NCBI GenBank assembly: GCA_027487435.1
Contig: JAIYDP010000428.1
Location: 1 to 54,093 of the forward strand
Direction of reading: 5' to 3'
DNA length: 54,093 nucleotides
Origin: Verrucomicrobiaceae bacterium
GTDB lineage: Bacteria > Verrucomicrobiota > Verrucomicrobiia > Verrucomicrobiales > Akkermansiaceae
The translations under genes were made by a program, and so were the position numbers. Shown here in pieces: positions 34,373-43,809 of the stretch (the first letter of the stretch is position 1; each line of letters begins with the position of its first letter). The notes beneath the pieces are model-generated. The model saw only the letters and a list, made by a program, of their open reading frames with translations, had not been told where the DNA came from and searched no databases.

Positions 34373-36772
34373 TTATTTCAGCTCCAGTAACTGGGAGGCA
34401 AAAGGAATTTCCTGACAGGTTTGCCAGATGATGGGCTTTAGGGTGTCTTCGCTGGCGGCGGTGCCGAGGATAACGACTTCGCAAGATTTGCCAATGAGAT
34501 CGGGTGTGAGAGGAATGTAATACGTGTAATTTTTGTCGCGCTTGACGCAACCGTGCTCCCATGGATTGCAAGGGAAAGACGCAGCACGGTCGGGAGCACC
34601 GAGGTATTTTCCATCAGATGTGCGCAGGGCTGCGTAGGCACCTTCGATGCCGTGCTTGCCGTTGAGAGCGACGCAGAGGTAACTACCAGTGGGGCAGGAT
34701 GTGATCGTGATCGGTGCTGTCCATGCCTTGGTGAAGCTCAAGCGCTGGAAAGGCGAAAACAAATTGGATGCGCGCCATGAGTCACGAGGCAAGGGCTTGC
34801 CTTGGAGGAAGGCATTGATTTCGGTGATGCGATGCTGGAAATTGGCAATGCGCATGTAACGCACAGCGGTGCCTTTGGGGAGAAAGATTTGACTCGCTTC
34901 GCCGTGAATGAAGGGGATGGAAATCCAGTTTTTCAGGTCGGCAGAAAACTCAGCCGCGGTGCCGCCTTCGCCTTCGCATTTGTTACCAAGGGAAAATTGA
35001 TCCGGGATGGTAATCTCGATCATTTCGGGGGAAATCACGGAACCGAAATCGACACGAAACAGGGCTTGGTCATTCACGCGTGGGTCGCCTTTGCGCGAGA
35101 TATGAAAACCCGTGGAGGCATCGCCATCGAAGAGGTATTTGTCCCAGAGACCGCGACCTTTGAAAATGTGTTGGTCGAAAAACGCATCGCGTGCAGCTTG
35201 GACGGCCGGGATGGCGGTAGGACCGGAACGCTTGAGAGAGCGGGCTTCGAGAGCGTTGTTATCGGCGGCAAAGCAGGTGGCTTCGTAGAGCGACATGGCA
35301 TCGGCAGGGAGAGGCGCGGGAGCGGCGGTGGCGAGCTCGCGATGCCAAGCTTCGGTATTTTTTGTACCTGGGAAAGTGATTTTGACAGATTTCCCTTGGA
35401 GCAAATCGTTGGCTGGTTGGCCCGCGATGGTCGCGGAGGAGAAAGCGACGTTGGTTTTTGGCAGCGTAATTTCAGCGGTGGTTCCGGGCATGCCGAGAAG
35501 GCGCAGTTGCGCAGGTTTGCCTGGGATATCGCGAACCACTTGGAAATCACAACCGGAAACGGCGATTTCCTTCGAGGCGGCAGAAGTCGCAAGAAGCAAG
35601 CAGGAACGGAATGGTGGTATGGTGATTTGGTGCGACTTGCCATAAGGAAGAGTGGCAATGATTTTTTCGGTAGGATGAAGCTGACGCAGTTCCACTTGTT
35701 TGGCTGGAGCAAGTCCGATTTCTGCACTAGCAGAAATGTCATACGTGACAGGCTGCCAAGAAAGATTGCGCAGGGTGAGCAAGCGGGTGGTATCATTGCC
35801 GCGCGAGACGGCGTTAGGGTCGTAGGTTTTTTCTGGCAGGGCAAGGGCATGAATCAAGATATCGCGATAACGACGGGCGAGATTAAAAATGCGGGCGAGC
35901 TTGGAAAATTCGTCATCGCGCAAGAGCCAGGGATTGCCGTAAATTTCGGGGGCGAGGATGAGATTGCGGCCAAAGGCTTGGAGGATGAGCTCATCGTCAA
36001 AACGATTCAAGCAAGAGGAAATGCAGACGCCGTGGTCTTCCATGAGTCGGTCGAAGTTGTCGGTATTGCCGCGCTCTAAGGCACAAGCACGATGATGCGG
36101 TGCGGTTCCTCGGTTGGTAATGTGGACATCGATGTAGGTTTCTTGGCCGTCCCAAAGATTGGTGGTCATCAGCGCAAGACCTTCAGGCCCAAGTGGCAAG
36201 CGGTGATTGAGCGCAATGAGGTCGGGACTGTGGACGCGCGAGGCTTTCATCATCTCGATGAACGATGCCTCTTTTTCTGGACGCAGATCGCCGCAGACGA
36301 GGTCGAATTTGTATAAGGCCCATTTGTAATCGCGGCAAAGATTGACCATCATGTCGTGACGGGCTTTTTCGCTTTCTGGGGTATCGCCAAAGCCATCAGG
36401 CCCGCCCCAATGACCGAGGCGGGTATCCATTTTTTTGGCTGTTTGATAGACGAGATCCAGGCCACGAGGAAATTGTTTACGGAAGCGAGGAGACTGCTCA
36501 AGGACACCAGTGAAATTTTTGCCATCGACGAAGCCTGCATCGAAGGCATAGATGTCGAGGATCATGCCATACTCATCACGGAGCCATTGGAAGAACGCCA
36601 GGTTGGCTAAGGTCTGCGCCTCGGTAGTGCCTTCATTGGTATTATTGATCCACGTGAAATACTGAGCGAGACTCGGAGTGGATTGATCGGCACCGGCCTT
36701 GGGGGCTGGTGATTTTTGCGCAAGCAATGGCAAACAAAGAGCGGCGGCGAAGGCAATGGCACAACGTTTCAT
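34373..36772 (-). CDS. secreted glycosidase-like protein (clan GH-D type barrel)
   Basis: A 799-residue protein with signal peptide MKRCAIAFAAALCLPLLAQ. Residues ~30-330 look like a TIM barrel of the alpha-galactosidase clan: FTWINNTNEGT, LDIYAFDAGFVDGKNF, FPRGLDLVYQTAKKMDTRLG, and ALYKFDLVCGDLRPEK, where the Asp in YKFD corresponds to the GH36/GH27 nucleophile. Middle beta modules follow, then a discoidin-like region (LFDGDASTGFHISRKGD, FRVDFGSV) and a C-terminal beta domain. It should cleave, outside the cytoplasm, an alpha-linked galactose-like sugar, but the exact GH family is not certain. It is alone in its unit, after the palindrome at 34337. Confidence 0.65.
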   Translation of the reverse strand: MKRCAIAFAAALCLPLLAQKSPAPKAGADQSTPSLAQYFTWINNTNEGTTEAQTLANLAFFQWLRDEYGMILDIYAFDAGFVDGKNFTGVLEQSPRFRKQFPRGLDLVYQTAKKMDTRLGHWGGPDGFGDTPESEKARHDMMVNLCRDYKWALYKFDLVCGDLRPEKEASFIEMMKASRVHSPDLIALNHRLPLGPEGLALMTTNLWDGQETYIDVHITNRGTAPHHRACALERGNTDNFDRLMEDHGVCISSCLNRFDDELILQAFGRNLILAPEIYGNPWLLRDDEFSKLARIFNLARRYRDILIHALALPEKTYDPNAVSRGNDTTRLLTLRNLSWQPVTYDISASAEIGLAPAKQVELRQLHPTEKIIATLPYGKSHQITIPPFRSCLLLATSAASKEIAVSGCDFQVVRDIPGKPAQLRLLGMPGTTAEITLPKTNVAFSSATIAGQPANDLLQGKSVKITFPGTKNTEAWHRELATAAPAPLPADAMSLYEATCFAADNNALEARSLKRSGPTAIPAVQAARDAFFDQHIFKGRGLWDKYLFDGDASTGFHISRKGDPRVNDQALFRVDFGSVISPEMIEITIPDQFSLGNKCEGEGGTAAEFSADLKNWISIPFIHGEASQIFLPKGTAVRYMRIANFQHRITEINAFLQGKPLPRDSWRASNLFSPFQRLSFTKAWTAPITITSCPTGSYLCVALNGKHGIEGAYAALRTSDGKYLGAPDRAASFPCNPWEHGCVKRDKNYTYYIPLTPDLIGKSCEVVILGTAASEDTLKPIIWQTCQEIPFASQLLELK

Positions 36773-36859
36773 GTGTTTTGATAGTCACGTAACAGAAGAG
36801 CCGCAAGGAGAAATTGTCCAAAATTCTTTGCGCAAATCAGGGATTGCGCCGCTTGTCCG

Positions 36860-38779
36860 ATGCGTCTAGCGTCTGCGCCTGTGTCTGCCCTACTATCTGC
36901 TAGTGAAATCCGCCTGAGTTATGGCTATCAAACCTTGCTCGATGGCGTAACCATCGCCGTGGCCGCAGGCGAGAAATGCGGGCTTGTGGGGCGGAATGGC
37001 TGCGGGAAGTCGAGTCTGCTGAAAATTCTCACCGGTCAGCAAAAGGCCGATAGCGGTGACATTTCGGTGCGCCGTGGGTTGCGGATTGGGCATTTGCCGC
37101 AGGAGTTTGATATGCAGGCCGATGAATCGGTGCTGGGACACATCGAAGGAGGAGCCGCGGACGTGATTCGTGCGATGGAGCGCTACGAAAACGGCGATGG
37201 CAGCGATGCGGAATTGTCCGACATGCTGCATCTCATCGAGCATGCCGATGGCTGGAACTTGCATGCGCGGATTCGGGCGCTGGCTACGTCGCTGAGTTGT
37301 CCGCCACTCGATGCTGTGCTCGGCCCGCTTTCTGGTGGAGAAAAACGCCGCGTTTCGCTCTGCCGCGCTCTGGCATCGCAGCCGGATCTTTTGTTGTTAG
37401 ATGAACCGACGAACCACCTTGATTCGGCATCGACAGCGTGGTTAGAAGATTTTTTGCGGAGCTTTGCTGGGGCGGTGGTCTTTGTGACGCATGATCGATA
37501 TTTCCTCGATGAAATCGCCACGCGCGTAGTGGAACTGGATCAAGGCCGAGCGTTTTCTCACCCGGGAAATTATACCGCGTATTTGGAATCGAAAGCCGTG
37601 AGACAAAGCATTGCCGAGCAATCGGAGCGTCGCCGACAACGTTTCCTGCGCGAGGAATTGCAATGGGTAAGAGCCGGAGTGAAGGCGCGAACGACGAAAT
37701 CGAAACATCGCTTGGATCAATTTTATGCCATCGCAGGAATTGAAGCTCCCCCCGAAGAACGGGAGATGGATCTTTTGATTCCGCCAGCGCCTGAGATTGG
37801 AAACATCGCGGTCGAATTGGAAAAAGTCACGGTTTCTGTAGGTGAGGCCAAGCGGGTGTTGTTTCGCGATTTGAATCTCTCGATTCGTCCAGGGGAATGC
37901 ACGGGCATCGTGGGTCGTAACGGCGTCGGCAAGACCACGCTACTGCAAGTCTGCCTTGGTCAGCGCCAGCCCGACGGAGGAACAGCAACGATCGGGAAAA
38001 AAGTGCGCGTCAATTTCATCGATCAAACGCGCATGGCGCTTGATGGCACAGGCTCGTTGTTAGATGAAGTAGCGGATGGTATGGAGAAGATTGATTTCGG
38101 CGGCCAGACCATGAGCGCACGCACCTACTTGCGAAGATTTCTTTTTGATGATCGCCGCATCAACGAACGCGTCGATCTGCTTTCCGGAGGGGAAAAAGCC
38201 CGCCTCATGCTCGCTAAGGTTTTGAAAAATGGCGGTAATTTGTTAGTGCTCGATGAACCGACGAACGATCTCGATTTGCCATCCTTGCGCATGCTCGAAG
38301 AAGCCATCGCCGACTTCGATGGAGCGGTGATTGTTGTCTCTCACGATCGCTACTTTCTCGACCGGATTTGCGATCAAATTGTCGCCTTTGAGGACGGCGA
38401 AGTCATCGTTCATCCAGGAAATTATTCTTACTACCTCGAAAAACGCCGCGCCCGCGAGCAACGCGACCGCATGCAGGCGCAGGCGGCAAAGCAGACGGCC
38501 AAGCGAGTCAGCACAGAAGCACCAGCAAAGCCACGCAAGCTGACTCTCGCCGAGCGCAAAGAACTCGATAGCATCGAAGCGACCATTCTCTGCGCCGAGG
38601 AAGAAGTGGCCGAGTTGGAAGCCTTGCTCAACGACCCAGAATTTCACAGCACTCGCTTTCAAGAAGTTGCGTCCACCCTGCAACAACTCGAAGAAAAGAA
38701 AGCTCGCACCGCAGCACTTTACACGCGATGGGAAGTGCTCGAAGCACTGGAGCAAGCATCGCAAACTCCCACCACGTGA
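36860..38779 (+). CDS. uup: ABC-F ATPase Uup
   Basis: A 639-residue soluble protein with two ATPase cassettes and no membrane domain. Cassette 1: Walker A GRNGCGKSS (~52), signature LSGGEKRRV (~165), Walker B LLLLDEPTNHLDS. Cassette 2: GRNGVGKTT (~352), LSGGEKARL, LLVLDEPTNDLDL. A linker with a basic region (RRQRFLREELQWVRAGVKART) is the P-site tRNA-interaction motif. The C-terminal coiled coil (~550-639) binds DNA in E. coli Uup. ABC-F proteins act on the ribosome; Uup also affects transposon excision and ribosome function. It starts the rightward set uup-glycerate kinase-FAD enzyme, with 3 nt before the next gene. Confidence 0.9.
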   Translation: MRLASAPVSALLSASEIRLSYGYQTLLDGVTIAVAAGEKCGLVGRNGCGKSSLLKILTGQQKADSGDISVRRGLRIGHLPQEFDMQADESVLGHIEGGAADVIRAMERYENGDGSDAELSDMLHLIEHADGWNLHARIRALATSLSCPPLDAVLGPLSGGEKRRVSLCRALASQPDLLLLDEPTNHLDSASTAWLEDFLRSFAGAVVFVTHDRYFLDEIATRVVELDQGRAFSHPGNYTAYLESKAVRQSIAEQSERRRQRFLREELQWVRAGVKARTTKSKHRLDQFYAIAGIEAPPEEREMDLLIPPAPEIGNIAVELEKVTVSVGEAKRVLFRDLNLSIRPGECTGIVGRNGVGKTTLLQVCLGQRQPDGGTATIGKKVRVNFIDQTRMALDGTGSLLDEVADGMEKIDFGGQTMSARTYLRRFLFDDRRINERVDLLSGGEKARLMLAKVLKNGGNLLVLDEPTNDLDLPSLRMLEEAIADFDGAVIVVSHDRYFLDRICDQIVAFEDGEVIVHPGNYSYYLEKRRAREQRDRMQAQAAKQTAKRVSTEAPAKPRKLTLAERKELDSIEATILCAEEEVAELEALLNDPEFHSTRFQEVASTLQQLEEKKARTAALYTRWEVLEALEQASQTPTT

Positions 38780-38782
38780 TCT

Positions 38783-39883
38783 ATGCCACGCGCTCTCATT
38801 GCATGTGACAAATTCAAAGGATCGCTCAGTGCGATTGAGGCGTGTCATGCGATAGCTCGTGGGCTACCGCATGACTGGGAATGTGACATTTGTCCCATTG
38901 CCGACGGCGGCGAAGGATTTACCGATGCCATGGTGCAAGCCACTGCGGGGCGTTGGATCGAATGCGAAAGCCATGATGCACTAGGCCGCAGCATCACCGC
39001 GAGCTACGGAGTCATTCAGCAGCAAGAAAAAACCATAGCAGTCATGGAAATGGCAGCTGCGAGCGGAATATGGCGCATTGCTGCTGAGGATCGTGATGTT
39101 TTTCGCTCCAGCACCTTTGGCGTAGGCGAAATGTTGCGTCATGCGGCTGAGGTCATGAAGGCAGACGAAATCCTCGTAGGCATTGGCGGCAGCGCCACCA
39201 ATGACGGCGGCGCGGGCATGGCTATTGCGCTAGGCGTGAAATTCCTCGATGTGCATGGCAACCGACTCTCGGGACATCCTCTCTCTCTGCAAAAACTTCA
39301 TGCCATCGAGCACGACGAAACATTTCGCCTACCGCCGATTCGTGTCGCATGTGATGTCAGCAATCCTCTGTGCGGATCTCATGGAGCAAGTTACATTTAC
39401 GGCCCACAAAAAGGCGCGACAGCCGAACAAGTTGCCATCCTCGACGAAATCCTGAGAAATATTGCCGAAATCTCCGGCGCAGCATCGCTCGCTCAAAATG
39501 CCGGTGCCGGTGCTGCGGGTGGATTAGGATTCGGCCTTATGGCCTTTGCAGCAGCCGAGATGATTCCCGGTTTTTCCTTAGTTTCTGAAGCACTTCATTT
39601 GCGCGAGCGCATCGAGAAAGCCGATCTCGTCATTACCGGCGAAGGTTCGCTTGATGAACAATCTTTGCTAGGAAAAGGGCCATTCGGCATCGCTCTGCTC
39701 GCAAAAGAACGGCAAAAACCTTGCATGGGATTTGCTGGCTACATCGAAGCACGTGATCAGTTAGCACCACATTTTGAGTGCCTTGCGGACATCGTTTCTC
39801 TAGGCCATCCGCAGGAGTATTGCATGAGCCATGCCGCATCCTTGCTGGAAGAGTTGGTGCGCCGATGGCTCGTGACCCGTTGA
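38783..39883 (+). CDS. glycerate kinase (GlxK/GarK family)
   Basis: A 366-residue cytosolic kinase: CDKFKGSLSAIEACHAIARG at the N-terminus, PIADGGEGFTDAM, VMEMAAASGI, LVGIGGSATNDGGAGMAIALG (the phosphate loop) and GEGSLDEQSLLGKGP near the C-terminus are all diagnostic. It phosphorylates D-glycerate, to 2-phosphoglycerate for this family, feeding lower glycolysis. ATG at 38783 lies 3 nt after uup, so they are coupled. Confidence 0.93.
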   Translation: MPRALIACDKFKGSLSAIEACHAIARGLPHDWECDICPIADGGEGFTDAMVQATAGRWIECESHDALGRSITASYGVIQQQEKTIAVMEMAAASGIWRIAAEDRDVFRSSTFGVGEMLRHAAEVMKADEILVGIGGSATNDGGAGMAIALGVKFLDVHGNRLSGHPLSLQKLHAIEHDETFRLPPIRVACDVSNPLCGSHGASYIYGPQKGATAEQVAILDEILRNIAEISGAASLAQNAGAGAAGGLGFGLMAFAAAEMIPGFSLVSEALHLRERIEKADLVITGEGSLDEQSLLGKGPFGIALLAKERQKPCMGFAGYIEARDQLAPHFECLADIVSLGHPQEYCMSHAASLLEELVRRWLVTR

Positions 39884-39932
39884 TGACAAACATCGGCGCA
39901 ATGAAACACTTTGCACGCTCGTATTTGTCTGA

Positions 39933-41558
39933 ATGCGTACCATCTTTGCTCTGTTATTTTTATCTATCAGTAGCCTCAAGGCATCCTCGTATGACGTGGT
40001 CGTCTATGGCGGAACTTCCGCTGGTGTCATCGCCGCCGTTCAGGTGAAAAAAATGGGCCACACGGTGCTAATCGTGAGTCCTGACCAGCATCTCGGCGGC
40101 CTCAGTGCGAGTGGACTCGGGTGGACCGATTCGGGAGACAAAAGCACCATTGGCGGATTAGCGCGAAATTTTTACCATCGCATCTACCTCGCCTACCAAG
40201 ACGATGCTGCATGGAAATGGCAAAAGCGCGAATCTTACGGAAATCGCGGACAAGGCACATCTGCCATTGATGGTGATTCGCGTACCATGTGGATTTTTGA
40301 AGCTAAGGTCGCGGAACGGGTTTTTGAGGATTTGATTCGAGAGCACAATATCCCATTGCTCCGCAACGAAAGACTCCAACGCCCCTCGGATGTCAAAAAA
40401 ATCGGTGCTAGGCTCAGCGAGATCACCACAGTATCAGGAAAGTCTTTCCATGCCAAAATGTTCATCGATGCGACTTATGAAGGCGATCTCATGGCCGCCG
40501 CCGGTATCACTTATCGCGTAGGCAGAGAGTCCTCCGCAGAATATAATGAACCTCTCAATGGCAATATCCCACAACATGCGCGCAGCCATCAATTTCTCTA
40601 CAAGGTCGATCCCTATATCATTCCAGGGGATCCTTCCAGCGGCCTACTCCCTCGCATCGATGCTGCCCCCATCGGCACGGAAGGGCAGGCAGATCAGCGC
40701 GTTCAGGCCTATTGCTACCGCATGTGTCTGACAAACCATTCAGAAAATCGTATCCCCTTTCCTAAGCCCATCGGCTACGATGCAAAACAATACGCGTTAC
40801 TGCTGCGCTACATCCAAGCAGGCTGGGACAGCAAAGGCATTCGCGCGAAATTTGATCCCATCCCGAATCACAAAACCGACACCAACAATCACGGGGCTTT
40901 TTCTTTTGATAACATCGGTATGAATTACGAATATCCCGATGCCTCTTACGAAAAACGCCAAGCGATCCTCGAAGAACATCGCACCTACCAACAAGGCCTC
41001 CTGTATTTCCTCGCAAATGACCCATCCGTCCCGGAAACCATTCGCAAAGACATTTCCGCGTGGGGCTTGCCACGCGATGAATTCATCGACAACGGCCACT
41101 GGCCCCACCAAATCTACGTGCGTGAGGCTCGGAGAATGGTCGGTGATACGGTCGTCACACAAAATCATCTCACCGGCAAAACAGCCACTCCGGAGAGTAT
41201 CGGCATGGGCAGTTACAACATGGATTCTCACCACGTCCGCCGTTACGTTGATGCAGAGGGGTATGTGCGGAACGAAGGCGACGTTCAGGCCAAGCTCGCT
41301 GGGCCTTATCGAATCGACCGCGGCAGCATCTTCCCGAAAAAATCACAAGCCGAAAACTTGCTTGTACCGGTCTGCTGTTCTGCTAGCCACATTGCTTACG
41401 GCAGCATCCGCATGGAACCCGTTTTCATGATCCTTTCGCAAAGTGCTGCAACTGCCGCAGTCCTGGCCATGGAAAAAAATTGCTCCGTTCAAGACCTCCC
41501 CTACTCTACCCTACGCGCGAAACTTATCGCCGATGGACAAATTCTGGAAAAACCCTAA
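39933..41558 (+). CDS. secreted FAD-dependent oxidoreductase (FAD_oxidored family)
   Basis: A 541-residue protein with a short signal peptide (MRTIFALLFLSISSLKASS) followed by a dinucleotide fold with YDVVVYGGTSAGVIAAVQV (~20-38) and LGGLSASGLGWTD. FIDATYEGDLMAAAGITY is the conserved second FAD-contact block, and GSIRMEPVFMILSQSAATAA closes the fold. These resemble the xanthan-lyase-associated FAD enzymes widespread in Bacteroidetes and Verrucomicrobia; substrate unknown, probably a sugar or sugar acid. It follows glycerate kinase by 49 nt and faces the pseudoprotease (12 bp gap). Secretion of a flavoprotein would normally need Tat; the N-terminus has no twin arginine, which is odd. Confidence 0.82.
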   Translation: MRTIFALLFLSISSLKASSYDVVVYGGTSAGVIAAVQVKKMGHTVLIVSPDQHLGGLSASGLGWTDSGDKSTIGGLARNFYHRIYLAYQDDAAWKWQKRESYGNRGQGTSAIDGDSRTMWIFEAKVAERVFEDLIREHNIPLLRNERLQRPSDVKKIGARLSEITTVSGKSFHAKMFIDATYEGDLMAAAGITYRVGRESSAEYNEPLNGNIPQHARSHQFLYKVDPYIIPGDPSSGLLPRIDAAPIGTEGQADQRVQAYCYRMCLTNHSENRIPFPKPIGYDAKQYALLLRYIQAGWDSKGIRAKFDPIPNHKTDTNNHGAFSFDNIGMNYEYPDASYEKRQAILEEHRTYQQGLLYFLANDPSVPETIRKDISAWGLPRDEFIDNGHWPHQIYVREARRMVGDTVVTQNHLTGKTATPESIGMGSYNMDSHHVRRYVDAEGYVRNEGDVQAKLAGPYRIDRGSIFPKKSQAENLLVPVCCSASHIAYGSIRMEPVFMILSQSAATAAVLAMEKNCSVQDLPYSTLRAKLIADGQILEKP

Positions 41559-41570
41559 AGGAAATGAGAA

Positions 41571-42770
41571 TTATTGATCCAAATCCAGAATCTCTTCATC
41601 CAACTCACGCATGAAGCGCTTCAGTTCCAACACCCTCGCTCTCATTCCTTGCATTTGCTCGCGATCCAACCTCGGCAATACATCGCGGTTCCGCGCCAAC
41701 TGTGGTCCTCGCTCCGACTTCCGCACCTTGGCCAAGTTCGGCTCTACCCCTGGCTTTTTCATCATCTGCGCCAACTGCGAAGCCGAAATCACATAACTCC
41801 TCACCCGACCACTCCGCGCGATCGCTAGGCCAATCGCACGACCTTCCAAATCAAATACCGGAGCGCCACATTCTTCAGGATTCAAGACCAAGTCTGACTG
41901 AATCACCGCAGGAAATCCATCACGCACCGCACTGATGTCGCCTCCCATGCGCTCCATCACTTGATTTTGCCGCTGCAAGGACTCGGCACCCTCTTTTTTT
42001 TGCTCGAGTGTCACATTCAGCGTTTGCTCCACACCGTCTCGCAACACCAGAAATTTCACTTGCTGCTGCGGTGTCATTCGCGATAGCAACGAACGAAATT
42101 CCATGGGACCTTTCACCGAAGATCCGTCCAATTGTCGTATCACATCACCAGCCAACATCCCCGCCTTTTCTGCTGGGGATTTTTTCACAACTTGCTCCAC
42201 CTCGACGCCATTGTTTTCCTTGGTCGATTTCACAATAACTCCCGCAAACGCCTGATCACTCATTCTCAAAGATCGCTCATTCACACTAACCACACCCAAA
42301 TTCAAAGGACTATCACCGGGTCCTGCCGCAATCAAAAATGAACCCAATTGTGGCTTGGCACCTACCGCCCAAACCACCGGCTTCAATCGCTTACCTTTGA
42401 GCTGCAACACGGCAATGTCTTCATCCTCGTACACCGCTGCAATCGTCGCGGAAATCTCTTCATTGTTTCCTGTGACGCATTGCAATGTTTGGTCTTTGTA
42501 CTTGGCGATTTCGCTCCATTTGGTCAGCACACGATCCCCCTCACCCACCACCGTGCCGATCGATAGAAGCTTTTTCGACTGAAACCAAATCCACACCACA
42601 GATTTCCCCGCCTCTTGGGTAATGGGAGACAACACATCAAACATCTCACCCGCCTGCAATCGTAAGGCGGAACGATCATCTTCGGTTTGAAACGGCGGTG
42701 CTTGGGTTGAGCGTTGCGCCGTCGCCAGCACCGTCAACATCATCCATCCTAGAATTTGCTTTGTGATCAT
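41571..42770 (-). CDS. degenerate HtrA-like protease interrupted by a PDZ domain
   Basis: A 399-residue exported protein (signal peptide MITKQILGWMMLTVLATAQ). Residues ~45-170 follow a trypsin/HtrA fold: GTVVGEGDRVLTKWSEI, DEDIAVLQLKG and LGSFLIAAGPGDSPL. A PDZ domain (~185-257: VVKKSPAEKAGMLAGDVIRQ) comes next, and only then the distal strand IQSDLVLNPEECGAPVFDLE with GRAIGLAIA. The active-site His of the ILTNAHVV motif is Ser86 and the nucleophile Ser is Cys301; the Asp is kept. It should be proteolytically inactive or altered. It is 21 nt downstream of an intact HtrA-like gene, so a regulatory or chaperone-like partner role is likely. C-terminal ~60 residues are charged coil. Confidence 0.8.
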   Translation of the reverse strand: MITKQILGWMMLTVLATAQRSTQAPPFQTEDDRSALRLQAGEMFDVLSPITQEAGKSVVWIWFQSKKLLSIGTVVGEGDRVLTKWSEIAKYKDQTLQCVTGNNEEISATIAAVYEDEDIAVLQLKGKRLKPVVWAVGAKPQLGSFLIAAGPGDSPLNLGVVSVNERSLRMSDQAFAGVIVKSTKENNGVEVEQVVKKSPAEKAGMLAGDVIRQLDGSSVKGPMEFRSLLSRMTPQQQVKFLVLRDGVEQTLNVTLEQKKEGAESLQRQNQVMERMGGDISAVRDGFPAVIQSDLVLNPEECGAPVFDLEGRAIGLAIARSGRVRSYVISASQLAQMMKKPGVEPNLAKVRKSERGPQLARNRDVLPRLDREQMQGMRARVLELKRFMRELDEEILDLDQ

Positions 42771-42791
42771 AGTCGTTAAATACAGTATCTT

Positions 42792-43748
42792 TTATTTGGC
42801 GGCTGCACCGCGTTTCACAAGTTCGATTTCTTTCTCCATCTTCTCGCTACCACGCACGATGGTGATTTTCACTTTGTCGCCCACTTGCTTGCGCAGCAGT
42901 TCGTTGCGAAGATCGTCGAGAGTGCGAATTCGCTCACCCTCCAGTGCTAGCAAAAGATCCCCCGGCTGCACATCCGCCTCTAACGCTTTTGACCCAGGAG
43001 CAATTTGCCCCACCACCAAGCCATAACGATTCGCTCCGAGCACCAGACCAAGAACCGGCATTTCTTCATTTTGTTGTGGATCGAGTTGAAGAGTGCCCCA
43101 TTGCTCGCCAGCAAGCATGCGTTTCCAATCTTCGTCAAAGCCATCGACACCAGCATGATTGTTGACCTTTAACCCTTGGCCAATGTTGGAATTGATGCCC
43201 ACAAGGTTGCCCCTCAAATCAAAAAGCGGCCCACCTGAATCACCGCCGATCAAGGTACACTCGGTCGTTAAAAAAATCCCTGGCCCCTTGGAAATGACTC
43301 GCCCAAAACGCACTGGCGGTGTCCGTGCGGGATCGAAGCCCGAAGCATGCCCCATCGCCACCACCCAATCGCCGACCTTGAGTTTGCGCGATGAAGCCCG
43401 AGGCGCGAAGTCATATTTCCCCTTTTCCACGATCCTCACCATTCCTAAGTCCTTGGCGAAATTTGCGCCCAGCACCTTACCTGTCAGTGTTTTGCCATCG
43501 GGGAAGACGACTTGCATCGTTTCCTGGCCTTGGATCACGTGAGCTGCGGTCAAAATGAGCCCGTCTTGATCAGCCAGCACCCCCGAGCCAGAGCTATTCT
43601 GATCAGGAGAAACCAGCGCTACAGTAATCGGCATGCGCAATGCCGAAATTTTTTGCACCTGCTCCTGCATCGCCCGCAAAGCGTTGATGTCCGCCACAGG
43701 CTCGGCAAATGCGACACTGAGAGATAAGAGAAATAGTATGTACTTCAT
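42792..43748 (-). CDS. HtrA/DegP-like serine protease with one PDZ domain
   Basis: A 318-residue secreted protease: signal peptide MKYILFLLSLSVAFA, then a trypsin-like domain (~37-190) with an intact triad: His70 in LILTAAHVIQG, Asp100 in FAKDLGMVRI and Ser171 in GGDSGGPLFDL. One PDZ (~232-312: VVGQIAPGSKALEADVQPGD) follows, a DegS-like arrangement. It should degrade or sense misfolded envelope proteins. An upstream in-frame ATG (43841) exists, but the ATG at 43748 starts the signal peptide. It is cotranscribed with the degenerate copy downstream (21 nt) and likely with the STN gene upstream (61 nt). Confidence 0.88.
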   Translation of the reverse strand: MKYILFLLSLSVAFAEPVADINALRAMQEQVQKISALRMPITVALVSPDQNSSGSGVLADQDGLILTAAHVIQGQETMQVVFPDGKTLTGKVLGANFAKDLGMVRIVEKGKYDFAPRASSRKLKVGDWVVAMGHASGFDPARTPPVRFGRVISKGPGIFLTTECTLIGGDSGGPLFDLRGNLVGINSNIGQGLKVNNHAGVDGFDEDWKRMLAGEQWGTLQLDPQQNEEMPVLGLVLGANRYGLVVGQIAPGSKALEADVQPGDLLLALEGERIRTLDDLRNELLRKQVGDKVKITIVRGSEKMEKEIELVKRGAAAK

Positions 43749-43809
43749 ACGATGCATCTTACAGAGCGACACATCGCTGTCAATTTTTCTCAACAAGTCA
43801 CAGGGAGTA

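Noticed and set aside
34802..36079. 425-codon plus-strand frame inside the glycosidase gene
   Set aside because: Antisense shadow; the minus strand has a signal peptide and conserved barrel motifs.
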